In this document: one piece after another, positions 18,823 to 27,382 of the stretch
How the letters are laid out: each line of letters opens with the position of its first letter
Numbering within the stretch: position 1 is the first letter of the stretch
Origin: an uncultured Phycisphaerales bacterium
Lineage (GTDB): Bacteria; Planctomycetota; Phycisphaerae; WQYP01
DNA: 64,000 bases
Assembly (NCBI GenBank): GCA_903845195.1
Contig: CAIMWO010000038.1
Location: forward strand, 62,001 to 126,000
Reading direction: 5' to 3'
The notes under the pieces: model-generated
Database searches by the model: none
The model's input: only the letters and a program-made list of their open reading frames with translations
What the model was told of the DNA's origin: nothing
Program-made: the position numbers and the translations under genes

Positions 18823-19941
18823 CTACTTCTTCCACAAAGGCAACTCACTCACCACCGCCTTCGCCCTGCTCCCCTCCGCCAGCACATCCACCGTCTTTCC
18901 CGCCGCCGAGTACGCCTTCTTCACATACCCCATCGCGATCGGCACGTCCCCCAGCATCGGCGACATGCACGAACTCGTAACAATGCCCACCTGCTGCGCC
19001 CCATCAAAAATTTCCGTCCCCGCCAAAGGCAGTTTCGTTCCTTCAATCCGCAAACCCACCAGCAATCGCGCCACCGTGTTGTGCGCATGCATCCGCGCCA
19101 CGATCTCCTGCCCCAGGTAACACCCCTTGGTGACCGATACCGCCCGCGCGTACCACGGCCCCGTTTCCATCGGCAGATAGTGATCCGTAATGTCTATCCC
19201 ATAGAGCGGCGTCCCCGCCTCGATCCGCGCCGTGTTAAACGCTGACCACCCAACCGGACGCATCGAAATTTCGCCAGCTGGATCGTCATGCCCCTCGCCC
19301 GCCGCATGAAGAATCTGCCAGATCGTCACTAGCTGATCCCGTGGAACGATTAATTCATACTCTTCCTCCCCTGCGAGATCCTGGCGAAAAATCGTCGCCG
19401 TGGCCCTGCCGATCGTGCGCCGCACATGTTGGAATGGCTCCTGCAAACTCTCGATCGACGCATCAACCACTGCTTGCAGCAGCGCCAGCGCCTTGGGCCC
19501 CATCAGCGATAGCCGGCCCAGTTGCTGCGATGCATTCAGCAGCCGCACATCCTCGGTGAAGATATACTTCTCCATGATCCTCAGAAACTCCGGCGTCAGC
19601 CGCGCATCGAGCTCCACCAGCGTTGCGTCCTCCGCCTGCAGAATATTCATGTCCATTGTGATGCGGCCCTTGAGGTTCAGCAGGTACGCATAGCACCCCT
19701 GACCGGCCGTCAGTTTCAGGGTGTCGTTGGTGACCTTATTGTGCAGGAAACTCAGCCGATCCTTCCCCGTAAGCACCACCACTGAGCGGTGGGGGGCATC
19801 CATCAAAGCCGCACCCTTGCGAATCGCTGCATATTCCGCTTCAACTTCGCCATACGATTCCACGATCTGCAAATCGCTGCCATAGGGCAGAAACGCCGCC
19901 TCCGCCTGGTCATGCATTTGCTGCAACGGATTGATAGACAT
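18823..19941 (-). CDS. ygfZ: Folate-binding protein YgfZ (GcvT-like)
   Basis: 372-residue aminomethyltransferase-fold protein. The motif KGCYLGQEIVARMH is the YgfZ signature (K-G-C-Y-x-G-Q-E) with the reactive Cys, so this is the iron-sulfur cluster repair/assembly factor YgfZ/IBA57 and not glycine cleavage GcvT. The N-terminal part (GKDRLSFLHNKVTND) fits. I use ATG 19941; a TTG one codon earlier is also in frame. Tetrahydrofolate binding is inferred from the family. Confidence 0.9.
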   Translation of the reverse strand: MSINPLQQMHDQAEAAFLPYGSDLQIVESYGEVEAEYAAIRKGAALMDAPHRSVVVLTGKDRLSFLHNKVTNDTLKLTAGQGCYAYLLNLKGRITMDMNILQAEDATLVELDARLTPEFLRIMEKYIFTEDVRLLNASQQLGRLSLMGPKALALLQAVVDASIESLQEPFQHVRRTIGRATATIFRQDLAGEEEYELIVPRDQLVTIWQILHAAGEGHDDPAGEISMRPVGWSAFNTARIEAGTPLYGIDITDHYLPMETGPWYARAVSVTKGCYLGQEIVARMHAHNTVARLLVGLRIEGTKLPLAGTEIFDGAQQVGIVTSSCMSPMLGDVPIAMGYVKKAYSAAGKTVDVLAEGSRAKAVVSELPLWKK

Positions 19942-20060
19942 CAAATAGAATCCTTCTGAGACAACTTCAACCCTCCCATCATATCATCTCTGCAGCGGGT
20001 GCCATTCCCGCGAAGGTAGGCAGGGCATACGTTACAAAATGCGTTTCTGGAATTGTTCGA

Positions 20061-20088
20061 TTGTCACCGCCCCATATATGTCGATAAT
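20061..20088 (+). promoter_or_regulatory. Candidate sigma-70 promoter for the prepilin peptidase gene
   Basis: TTGTCA, 16 bases, GATAAT. The -10 box ends nine bases before the ATG at 20098, so the transcript would have almost no leader. No Shine-Dalgarno sequence is seen. Confidence 0.45.
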
Positions 20089-20097
20089 TCGCACACG

Positions 20098-21537
20098 ATG
20101 ACCACTCAAGACCTTCTCTATATGTTCTTCATCTTCGCACTCGGCAGTTGCGTCGGCAGCTTCCTCAACGTCGTAATCTGGCGTCTGCCCCACCGCGGAC
20201 GTGAAGTGATTTACCTAAAAACACAGGGCAAGCTGACGCTTTCCTGGCCGCCTTCCCATTGCCCGGTGTGCGATTCTCCTATCGCCTGGTATCAGAACGT
20301 CCCCATTCTCAGTTGGCTGGTGCTCCGCGGAACGTGCGCCAATTGCAGCACCCCCATCCCGATCCGCTACCCTCTCGTGGAACTGGGCACCGCCGTGCTC
20401 TTCGTAGCGTTGTACCTCGCCTACTTCATCGGGTTCTGGCCCACTCCCGGCGTCGCCCCGGGCCAACAACTCTTTACCGACCTCGCCAACGACTGGCCCG
20501 TCTTCGTCCTGCACCTCTGCCTGGTCGCCGCCTTGCTCGCCGCCTCCGCCATCGATGCCGACTGGTTCATCATTCCGCTCTCCATTCCCGCACTGCTGAT
20601 GGTTCTCGGAGTAGTCGCCGCGCCGTTCATCAATCACAAGGCCTTTCCCGCTCTCGCGCCGGACGCCTTACACCCCGCACGCTGGCTGATGGCCAAACCG
20701 ATTCTTGGCGCCGCCATCGGCGTCATCCTGGCCAACTTTCTTCTCTGGCTCAAAGTCCTCCCGCAAAGTTTTGCCAACATTCCCCCCGGCCCGGAACATC
20801 CCGATGCCGTCAATGCCGAACTGGATGCCGACAAGTCAAAAGAAGAACCCATCGCCCCTCCGCCGAAGATGACCCGCAAGTCGCCATCCTTCATCGCGGT
20901 TCTCGCCATCCTCATCTTCCTCGCCGGCGCGTGGATCGATAGTACGCCGAAGTGGGCGTCGCTCTTCACCGTCATCGGCGGAATCCTGATTTTCCTCATC
21001 GGCGTCCTCCCCCGCGACAAGGGCCAGACCGACGTCACTGACGAAGTCATGGACGAAATTTCCGGCCCGCGCGCCCGCCATGAAATTCTCAAAGAGGCAC
21101 TCTTTCTTGCCATTCCCTTGGCCTGCGCCCTGATCGCCTTTGTGCTACCCTTCGATCTGCCGCAATATCCGTGGCTCACGCGTGTCGTCGGTTCACTCCT
21201 CGGATTGCTTGCCGGCGGGGGGATCGTCTGGCTCGTTCGCATCGGCGGAACGCTCGGTTTCGGTCGTGAAGCCATGGGCCTCGGCGATGTTCATCTCATG
21301 GCCGGCGTCGGCGCGATCATCGGCGCCCCACTCGTCCTGATCGCTTTTGTGACCGCGCCCTTCCTCGGAATCCTCTGGGCCATCGTCCTTAAACTGCTCG
21401 GCAAACCCAACATCCTCCCGTACGGCCCCTGGCTTTCCGTAGCCTCGATCCTCTGCCTGCTCGTCGGTAACCCTTTGCTGCAGTGGTATTTGACGGTTCT
21501 TTTCCCACCGACTACGGGATTAGTACTGCCCATGTAA
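20098..21537 (+). CDS. Prepilin leader peptidase / N-methyltransferase (A24 family), enlarged
   Basis: Membrane aspartyl protease that cleaves and N-methylates type IV prepilins and type II secretion pseudopilins. The N-terminal part has GSCVGSFLNVVIWRLP and the two CxxC pairs (CPVCDSP, CANCSTP) of the methyltransferase domain. The two catalytic Asp are in SAIDADWFIIP and GLGDVHLMAGVGA (the GxGD motif). At 479 residues it is far longer than usual (about 250-290). The excess is a block of roughly 150 residues between the two Asp-bearing parts, with a charged linker (NAELDADKSKEE) and two extra hydrophobic helices. A TTG further up (20053) is in frame but lies before the promoter. No pilin genes are adjacent. 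Confidence 0.9.
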   Translation: MTTQDLLYMFFIFALGSCVGSFLNVVIWRLPHRGREVIYLKTQGKLTLSWPPSHCPVCDSPIAWYQNVPILSWLVLRGTCANCSTPIPIRYPLVELGTAVLFVALYLAYFIGFWPTPGVAPGQQLFTDLANDWPVFVLHLCLVAALLAASAIDADWFIIPLSIPALLMVLGVVAAPFINHKAFPALAPDALHPARWLMAKPILGAAIGVILANFLLWLKVLPQSFANIPPGPEHPDAVNAELDADKSKEEPIAPPPKMTRKSPSFIAVLAILIFLAGAWIDSTPKWASLFTVIGGILIFLIGVLPRDKGQTDVTDEVMDEISGPRARHEILKEALFLAIPLACALIAFVLPFDLPQYPWLTRVVGSLLGLLAGGGIVWLVRIGGTLGFGREAMGLGDVHLMAGVGAIIGAPLVLIAFVTAPFLGILWAIVLKLLGKPNILPYGPWLSVASILCLLVGNPLLQWYLTVLFPPTTGLVLPM

Positions 21538-21551
21538 AATTGGGCATTTAC

Positions 21552-21579
21552 TTGCAAGCACCCCTAACCCGGCTACAAT
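21552..21579 (+). promoter_or_regulatory. Candidate sigma-70 promoter for the OmpA-like lipoprotein
   Basis: TTGCAA, 16 bases, TACAAT, placed in the gap after the prepilin peptidase gene and about 90 bases before the start at 21669. Confidence 0.45.
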
Positions 21580-21668
21580 TTTCTCAACCGTAATGCGAAA
21601 TGGATTGTGGCGATGCCTCGGCCCACTGCGAGCCGGCGCTTTTGCCCGAACTCGATAAGGAGATCCCC

Positions 21669-22334
21669 ATGTTCCTTCGTTCCACCCTGTTGGCCGGCCT
21701 CGCGCTGGCCGTTCTCACCGTCGGCACCGGCTGCTCCAACAAGACGCAGGCCGAACGCGACTCGCTGTTGAATCAGAACAAGTCCCTGCAGGATCAGTTG
21801 GCTGCAGAAAAAGCGGCCCGAGCCGATGCCGAAGCCCGCGCTGCCGCCGGACAGCAGGCCAGCACGGTTACTCCGCCCGTTGCTCCCCCGGCCCCCCCTG
21901 CGGATAACACCGACGTCGGCCCCGCATCCACCGGCGATATCGGCGGCGGCATCACCCGCGGCACCAACAAGCTCGGCGAAGCCACCATCCAAATCGCCAG
22001 CGATGTGCTCTTTGATTCCGGCAAGGCGACCCTGAAGCCCGCCGCCAAGAAGACCCTCGACAAAGTCGCCGGCATCCTCAAGAAGGAATACGCCGGCCAG
22101 ACTCTTCGCGTCGAAGGCCATACCGATCCGAACCCCGTCAAGAAGAGCGGCTGGGATGACAACTGGGACCTCGGCGCAGGTCGCGCCCGCGCCGTCCTGC
22201 TCTACCTCGAAACCAAGGGCATCGCCAAAAAGAATATGTACATCGCCTCGTTCGCCGACACCGATCTCAAGAGCACCAAGAATTACGCCCTCGATCGCCG
22301 CGTCGAAATCGTCGTCGTCAAGGCTGCCAAGTGA
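21669..22334 (+). CDS. OmpA/Pal-like peptidoglycan-associated lipoprotein
   Basis: 221-residue outer-membrane-type lipoprotein. The signal peptide FLRSTLLAGLALAVLTVGTGC ends in a lipobox (VGTGC) at Cys21-22. A short coiled coil follows (ERDSLLNQNKSLQDQLAAEK), then a Pro/Ala linker. The C-terminal 110 residues form an OmpA-like domain (FDSGKATLKPAAKKTLDKVA, VEGHTDPNPVKKSG, and the conserved Arg in YALDRRVEIVV), which binds diaminopimelate of peptidoglycan. The start is set by AAGGAG six bases upstream of ATG 21669. The coiled coil resembles Lpp-like spacers. A strong terminator follows, so it is monocistronic. Confidence 0.92.
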   Translation: MFLRSTLLAGLALAVLTVGTGCSNKTQAERDSLLNQNKSLQDQLAAEKAARADAEARAAAGQQASTVTPPVAPPAPPADNTDVGPASTGDIGGGITRGTNKLGEATIQIASDVLFDSGKATLKPAAKKTLDKVAGILKKEYAGQTLRVEGHTDPNPVKKSGWDDNWDLGAGRARAVLLYLETKGIAKKNMYIASFADTDLKSTKNYALDRRVEIVVVKAAK

Positions 22335-22360
22335 GTGAGTCATGAAGTTGCATTGTTAAG

Positions 22361-22433
22361 GCAAGGGCGCGTCCACTCATCAGACGGCATCTGCCGGCTC
22401 ATGTTGCGTGCGACGCGCCCTTGCTCTTTTTTT
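22361..22433 (+). terminator. Long-stem rho-independent terminator after the OmpA-like gene
   Basis: A perfect 13-bp stem (GCAAGGGCGCGTC at 22361-22373 with GACGCGCCCTTGC at 22412-22424) encloses a loop of about 38 bases, then TC and seven T. The long loop has a small inner inverted repeat. Confidence 0.85.
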
Positions 22434-22457
22434 GTTTCATCCAAGAGGTAAATCACC

Positions 22458-23078
22458 GTGCTCGCGATCGTCGACTATGGAATGGCCAATCTCCGCAGCG
22501 TTCAAAAAGCCTTTGAACGCGTCGGCCATGCCGCCGAAATAATCTCCACCCCCGAACAGGTGCGTCAAGCCGACCGCCTCGTCGTCCCCGGCGTCGGTGC
22601 GTTCTGCGACGCCATCGATCTGCTGAAAAAAACCGGCCTCGCCGAGGCTATCACCCAGCACGTTCGCACCGGACGCCCCATGCTCGGTATCTGCCTCGGC
22701 CTCCAACTGCTCGTCGATGTCGGCTATGAAGATGGCACCTTTGACGGCATGCACATCCTCCCCGGCCAGTGCGTCCGCTTCACCGTCGACCAGCCGCCGC
22801 ACCGCCTGAAAGTCCCGCACATGGGCTGGAATTCCATCCGCTGGACCCGCGACGTTCCGCTCTTCAAAGGTCTCAAACAGGGCGATTACGTCTACTTCGT
22901 CCACTCGTATCACGTTGTCCCCAAGGACCCAGAAGTGATTGCCGCCACCGCCGACTACGGCACACCCTTCGTCGCCGCCATCTGGAAGGACAACATCATG
23001 GCCACCCAGTTTCACCCGGAGAAAAGCCAGCACGTCGGCGGCGTTATGCTGAAAAATTTCGCCGAATTCTCCTGTTGA
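22458..23078 (+). CDS. hisH: Imidazole glycerol phosphate synthase, glutaminase subunit
   Basis: Amidotransferase subunit that supplies ammonia to HisF in histidine biosynthesis. The triad is visible: Cys79 in LGICLGLQLL, His186 and Glu188 in QFHPEKS. The N-terminus LAIVDYGMANLRSVQKAFER is typical. The start is GTG with AAGAGG nearby upstream. 206 residues, normal length. hisA follows after 50 bases. The other his genes, including hisF, are not in the window. Confidence 0.97.
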   Translation: MLAIVDYGMANLRSVQKAFERVGHAAEIISTPEQVRQADRLVVPGVGAFCDAIDLLKKTGLAEAITQHVRTGRPMLGICLGLQLLVDVGYEDGTFDGMHILPGQCVRFTVDQPPHRLKVPHMGWNSIRWTRDVPLFKGLKQGDYVYFVHSYHVVPKDPEVIAATADYGTPFVAAIWKDNIMATQFHPEKSQHVGGVMLKNFAEFSC

Positions 23079-23128
23079 ATCTTCCCTGCGTTACTTGTTT
23101 TCTTATCTCTCAATAGAGTCCAAAAATT

Positions 23129-23875
23129 ATGCCTCCCGAACTCATCCCAGCCATCGATCTTCGCAACGGCCACGTTGTCCGCCTCAAGCGCGGCGACTAC
23201 AACCAGCAGACCACCTACGAAGTCGACCCCGTGGACACCGCCAAGAAATTCCAGGATGCCGGCTGCAAGTGGCTCCATGTCGTCGACCTCGATGGCGCCA
23301 AGGAAGGCCGCCCCGCCAACCTCGGCATCATCGAAAAAATCTGCCGCGCCACCAAGCTCAACGTCGAAGTCGGCGGCGGACTCCGCACTGAAGAATCTAT
23401 GGAATACGTCCTCGCCATCGGCGCCCAACGCCTTATCCTCGGCACCCGCGCCCTGGCCGATATGGAATGGTTCAAAGCCATGGCCCACGATGGTCGCTTC
23501 CGCAATCGCCTCGTCCTCGGACTCGATGCCCGCGACGGCCTCGTCTCCACCCACGGCTGGACCCAGACCGACGCCGATCGACCCAAGGCCGTCGACATCG
23601 CCCGCAACGTCGATTCCTGGCCCCTCGCCGCCATCATCTACACCGACATCGCCCGCGACGGCATGCTCAAAGGCCCCAACCTCCGTGCCACCACCAAGCT
23701 CACCAAGGTCTGCAAAATAGTCCCCGTCATCCACTCCGGCGGCGTCAAATCCCTCGCCGACATCACCGCGCTCAAACACCTCGACATCGCCGGCATCATC
23801 GTCGGCAAAGCTCTCTACGAAGGCACCCTCAACGCCGCCGACGCCGTCAAAGAGCTTCAGCTCAGCACGACCTGA
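23129..23875 (+). CDS. hisA: Phosphoribosylformimino-AICAR phosphate isomerase
   Basis: (Beta-alpha)8-barrel isomerase of histidine biosynthesis, acting just before the HisFH step. ELIPAIDLRNGHVVRL carries the first catalytic Asp. HVVDLDGAKEGRP, EVGGGLRTEES and IYTDIARDGMLKGPN (second catalytic Asp) are all conserved. 248 residues, normal length. It forms a two-gene unit with hisH. Confidence 0.96.
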   Translation: MPPELIPAIDLRNGHVVRLKRGDYNQQTTYEVDPVDTAKKFQDAGCKWLHVVDLDGAKEGRPANLGIIEKICRATKLNVEVGGGLRTEESMEYVLAIGAQRLILGTRALADMEWFKAMAHDGRFRNRLVLGLDARDGLVSTHGWTQTDADRPKAVDIARNVDSWPLAAIIYTDIARDGMLKGPNLRATTKLTKVCKIVPVIHSGGVKSLADITALKHLDIAGIIVGKALYEGTLNAADAVKELQLSTT

Positions 23876-23888
23876 CAAAATCGCTACA

Positions 23889-24845
23889 ATGGACCGAACT
23901 ATGGCCACGAACAATCACAACGACTTCACCGACCTCGTCTCCGCCCTCGTAACCAGCTACCAGGCCGAGCCGCAGACCCGGCACATCGACGCCGGCTACC
24001 TCCCCAACCGCGATGCCATCATCGAGATCATCAAGCAGCTCCGCGAGCTCCTCTTCCCTGGCTACTTCGGCAAGCAAAACCTCTCCAGCAAAACGCTCGA
24101 ATATCACGTCGGCGAACTCCTCGCCTCCATCCGCGACAAACTCTTCGAACAGGTCCGCAACGCCATCCGCCACCAGGCCACACGCCGCGGCACCGAATGC
24201 CCCAGTTGCGACGAAACCGCCGACGTCATCGTCCGCGAATTCCTCGGCACCGTGCCGCAGTTGCGATCGCTCCTGGCCACCGATGTTCAAGCCGCCTTCG
24301 ACGGCGACCCCGCCGCCGCCGATACCGATGAAATCATCTTCTCCTACCCCGGCCTCTTCGCGATCACCATCTTCCGCATCGCCCACGAACTCCATCGCCT
24401 CGAGGTCCCCCTCATCCCCCGCATCATGACCGAATACGCCCACGGCATCACCGGCATCGACATCCACCCCGGCGCCACCATCGACGAATTCTTCTTCATC
24501 GATCACGGCACCGGCGTCGTCATCGGCGAAACCACGATCATCGGCAAACACGTCAAGATCTACCAGGGCGTCACACTCGGCGCTCTCTCCACCCGCGGCG
24601 GCCAGACGCTTCGCGGCGCCAAACGACACCCCACCCTCGAAGATGATGTCACCGTCTACTCCGGCGCCTCCATCCTCGGCGGAGAAACCCTCATCGGCAC
24701 CGGCGCCGTCATCAACGGCAACGTCTTCGTCACCCAGTCCGTCCCCGCACACACCCGCGTCAGCACCAAAAATCCCGAACTCCAATATCGCAACCGCCCG
24801 CCCCGCGAATTCAAACAGGATCCCCCGGCCGACTGGATCATCTGA
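23889..24845 (+). CDS. Serine O-acetyltransferase with long N-terminal region
   Basis: Makes O-acetylserine from serine and acetyl-CoA, the first step of cysteine synthesis. The C-terminal half is a left-handed beta helix of hexapeptide repeats (FFIDHGTGVVIGETTIIG, then HVKIYQGVTLGALST). The active His is in the DHGTGVVIGET segment. The first 150 residues are helical and hold the SATase N-terminal domain plus an extension, giving 318 residues in total, near the long form of the family. There are two possible starts, ATG 23889 and ATG 23901. A -10-like TACAAT at 23885-23890 overlaps the first, which would favour the second. No Shine-Dalgarno is seen for either. Confidence 0.9.
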   Translation: MDRTMATNNHNDFTDLVSALVTSYQAEPQTRHIDAGYLPNRDAIIEIIKQLRELLFPGYFGKQNLSSKTLEYHVGELLASIRDKLFEQVRNAIRHQATRRGTECPSCDETADVIVREFLGTVPQLRSLLATDVQAAFDGDPAAADTDEIIFSYPGLFAITIFRIAHELHRLEVPLIPRIMTEYAHGITGIDIHPGATIDEFFFIDHGTGVVIGETTIIGKHVKIYQGVTLGALSTRGGQTLRGAKRHPTLEDDVTVYSGASILGGETLIGTGAVINGNVFVTQSVPAHTRVSTKNPELQYRNRPPREFKQDPPADWII

Positions 24846-24863
24846 TATTCGCAGGAGCCTCCC

Positions 24864-25076
24864 CTGAATCCCGCACTTCTCAATCTCCTCGTCTGCCCCG
24901 TCACGCACAGCAAACTGCGCCAGGATGGCGACTACCTCATCTCCGAAACCGGCGGCCTCAAATATCCCATCAAAGACAACATCCCCGTCCTCCTCACCGA
25001 CCAGGCCCAACTCCCCCCAGGCATCCAGTCACTCGAAGAATTCAAACAGAAACTTCCGAGCAACAAGCCCACCTGA
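24864..25076 (+). CDS. Trm112/UPF0434-like small protein with apparent CTG start
   Basis: A 70-codon frame directly after the serine acetyltransferase. LLNLLVCPVTHSKL, LISETGGLKYPIKD and IPVLLTDQAQ line up along the whole length with YcaR/UPF0434 (Trm112-like) proteins, small partners of methyltransferases. The frame has no ATG, GTG or TTG before the conserved N-terminus. The only candidate is CTG 24864, six bases after GGAG, giving a product that begins (M)NPALLNLLVCP. Only one Cys is present, as in alphaproteobacterial members, so zinc binding is doubtful. It probably shares the transcript with the acetyltransferase gene. Confidence 0.75.
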   Translation: MNPALLNLLVCPVTHSKLRQDGDYLISETGGLKYPIKDNIPVLLTDQAQLPPGIQSLEEFKQKLPSNKPT

Positions 25077-25088
25077 ATTCGAAGCTCG

Positions 25089-26228
25089 TCACGCCCCCGG
25101 CTCCTGCTGCGTCAAACAATGCAACGTCCCCAACCCCCACACCAGGTCCCGGCAATACACCGGGATCACCGCCCGATCCTTGAAACACCCCTCTATCACC
25201 TTTAGCGCCCGCGCATCATTCACATCATTAAACACCGGCACCAGCACCCCCGCATTGGCAATGTAAAAATTCGCATAGCTCGCCGGCAACCGTTTGCCTG
25301 CAAACCATACCCCCGTCGGCATCGGCAGTTCCACCACGTTAAACGCCTTGCCCGCCACGTCCCGCATCTTCTTCAGCCGACGCAGATTCTCCTGCATCGG
25401 CCCATAATTCGCATCCGACCTCTCCGTCTCCACGCATGTCACAATCGTATTTCGATTCACAAACCGCGCCGTATCATCCACATGCCCATGCGTATCCTCA
25501 TCCCCCGCAATCCCACGATTTAGCCACAACACCTTCTTCACGCCCAGAAAATCGCACAGCGTCTTCTCAATGTGCTCCCGCGAAAACCCCGGATTCCGCT
25601 GCTGCACTTTCGACAGCAAACACTCCTCCGTGGTCAACACGCACCCCGCCCCGTTCACGTCGATCGATCCTCCCTCCAGCACAAACCGCTGCAACTCTCC
25701 CGCATCGTTCTCCCCATACGCCGCGAATCTCCGCACCTTCATCGCCCCCGCCATGTACTCCGGCACCAGATCATCCCGCCCCGAATCATCGTATTTCGCC
25801 CACGCATTAAACTTGAAATCCACCACCGCTCGCTCCCCACTGTTTTGCTTCCGCACCACGATCCCCCCCGAATCCCTCACCCAACTCCGATCCGTCGCCC
25901 GCTCATGCAGCGTCACATGCGCCACATTCACATCGTTCTTCTCCAGCACTTCCCGCACCCGCTTGGCCGCGACCCCGCCCTTCGACGGCTGCACCAAAAT
26001 ATGCACCCGCTCCCCGTCCGCCAGCAACCTTACCATCTCCGCAAAAACCCACGGAATCGTCTCAAACTTCCCCGGCCAATCCTCCCGCCGGTGCGGCCAC
26101 GCCAGCCACGTCCCCTCATGCACCTCCCACTCCGCCGGCATCGAAAACCCCAACGCCGCCGGCGTCACCCGGCCCTCACTCATCAATTCTTCTGCCAGTT
26201 TCTCGCCCACAGCTACTTCCTTGATCAT
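25089..26228 (-). CDS. aguA: Agmatine deiminase / peptidyl-arginine-deiminase family
   Basis: 379-residue amidinotransferase-fold enzyme that hydrolyses agmatine to N-carbamoylputrescine and ammonia in polyamine metabolism. It starts with the family region MPAEWEVHEGTWLAWPHRRE. The catalytic His and Asp are in the GDEDTHGHVDD block. The nucleophile Cys371 is in GTLHCLTQQEP at the very C-terminus. The length matches the family. No Shine-Dalgarno precedes the ATG. The start codon overlaps a tandem heptanucleotide repeat. Convergent with the Trm112-like gene. Confidence 0.92.
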   Translation of the reverse strand: MIKEVAVGEKLAEELMSEGRVTPAALGFSMPAEWEVHEGTWLAWPHRREDWPGKFETIPWVFAEMVRLLADGERVHILVQPSKGGVAAKRVREVLEKNDVNVAHVTLHERATDRSWVRDSGGIVVRKQNSGERAVVDFKFNAWAKYDDSGRDDLVPEYMAGAMKVRRFAAYGENDAGELQRFVLEGGSIDVNGAGCVLTTEECLLSKVQQRNPGFSREHIEKTLCDFLGVKKVLWLNRGIAGDEDTHGHVDDTARFVNRNTIVTCVETERSDANYGPMQENLRRLKKMRDVAGKAFNVVELPMPTGVWFAGKRLPASYANFYIANAGVLVPVFNDVNDARALKVIEGCFKDRAVIPVYCRDLVWGLGTLHCLTQQEPGA

Positions 26229-26247
26229 TGGTCATTGGTAATTGGTC
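26227..26247. repeat. Tandem heptanucleotide repeat, three units
   Basis: ATTGGTC, ATTGGTA, ATTGGTC in direct succession, followed by ATT. The first unit overlaps the start codon of the agmatine deiminase gene on the minus strand. A different heptamer in the same three-unit form lies at 62259-62279. Confidence 0.85.
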
Positions 26248-26310
26248 ATTCCCCAATCATCTCTCAACCCGCACCGAAACGCACGCACATTCCCCACCCA
26301 ACTCCGCCGT

Positions 26311-26350
26311 GGGTGCCATGCCCAGTGGGGTAGGGGCCCCGCTGGGCATG
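26311..26350. repeat. 40-bp palindromic repeat, copy 1
   Basis: The arms CATGCCCAGTGGGG and CCCCGCTGGGCATG pair over about 14 bp around a six-base loop (TAGGGG). A copy with one different base lies at 30079-30118. Both begin with GGGTGC and lie between genes, like REP elements. Confidence 0.85.
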
Positions 26351-26379
26351 TCGTGCCTATGACAATCTCTGCTCAGAAC

Positions 26380-27318
26380 TCAGCCCCCTTCCCCACTAAT
26401 CGATCGAACTAATTTCACCATCGGCAACATCAGAGCTATGACAACCGGCAGCAAGAAGAACAACACGAACACGATCAAGGCTATGCCCCTGCTCAATATT
26501 CTGCGCTTGGTGCTCAATACGCCTTCTCGCCCCATCCTCATCAGCGCGAAAGGTACCGGCACTAGTCCCGCAAACGCAAGCGTCAGCAAAACCGATACTT
26601 CACCATTTTGGGCCAACGATGCGCACCATAACACCAGTTCCGTTAAGGCGGGCAATGCTGTCTTGAAGTCTTTGAACACTTCACGATACTTGGGAACAAT
26701 GAATACCAAGACGGCCAGTGCCGCGACAGCGTACGCCGCCGCAACGCCTACGTCCTCCAAATACAGCCCAAGGCCCACGGCCCTTCGCGGGATTTCCTCC
26801 GCTCGTTTCCGATCCCGCACGATCGCCCGAATTCCTGAATATAACAGTCCGATCGCGGCGAAAACAAACATCGCCAATATGGCCAGCGCAAGTACATTCG
26901 TTGCGAAATCAGTCGTTACGTCTCCCATCACCAGAACATAAGAAATAAGAAAATAGAGTGACGTGAGTAAGCCTAGGCAGGCAAGAAGAACTACCACGAC
27001 GAAAGCCCATAGCGCACCGCGCAGAATGCCGCGCACCAACAGCGTCATCCCATGAGCGGCTGCTAACGCCGCGATCAAGGCTCCGAGAGATACCATTCCC
27101 GATAGCCCCAACATTGGCCCCCAGGAAAAGATCGGTTGGCTCGAATATGCCCACACAAGTTGAAATAACCACCCGCACAGCACCGCAGAAATCAGGCCGA
27201 CTAAGAATATGGCGCACACACTCGCCATGCTCGTCAATATGACGACGACCAATCGAATCGGCGGATAGTCCCGCTGCACCGACTCATACGCCAACACTGA
27301 TGATGCTTTGTTCGTCAT
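26380..27318 (-). CDS. Unknown multi-pass membrane protein with GspF-like tail motif
   Basis: 312 residues from ATG 27318, which is preceded by AGAAGG; a TTG at 27339 is also in frame. About seven hydrophobic helices are visible, the first being VVVILTSMASVCAIFLVGLI. Near residue 215 the segment VPKYREVFKDFKTALPALTE matches the conserved periplasmic motif of GspF/PilC-type inner-membrane proteins ('P.f..mf.dfg..LP..T'), but the cytoplasmic domains of GspF are absent. I do not recognise the protein otherwise. It may be a relic or an offshoot of that family. Downstream of ispE on the same strand, 64 bases after it. Confidence 0.65.
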   Translation of the reverse strand: MTNKASSVLAYESVQRDYPPIRLVVVILTSMASVCAIFLVGLISAVLCGWLFQLVWAYSSQPIFSWGPMLGLSGMVSLGALIAALAAAHGMTLLVRGILRGALWAFVVVVLLACLGLLTSLYFLISYVLVMGDVTTDFATNVLALAILAMFVFAAIGLLYSGIRAIVRDRKRAEEIPRRAVGLGLYLEDVGVAAAYAVAALAVLVFIVPKYREVFKDFKTALPALTELVLWCASLAQNGEVSVLLTLAFAGLVPVPFALMRMGREGVLSTKRRILSRGIALIVFVLFFLLPVVIALMLPMVKLVRSISGEGG

Positions 27319-27382
27319 GGCAAGCTTACCTTCTCGCAATCTACGCTGTGATCTTCCTGCCGATCCGCCGTTCGTTCAAAGC

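Noticed and set aside
18823-19941. Glycine-cleavage aminomethyltransferase GcvT
   Set aside because: The KGCYLGQE motif is specific to YgfZ, and no gcvH or gcvP gene is adjacent.
23862-25010. 382-codon minus-strand frame opposite the serine acetyltransferase
   Set aside because: Asp/Gly/Val-rich composition typical of the opposite strand of C-ending codons; the plus strand encodes a clear enzyme.
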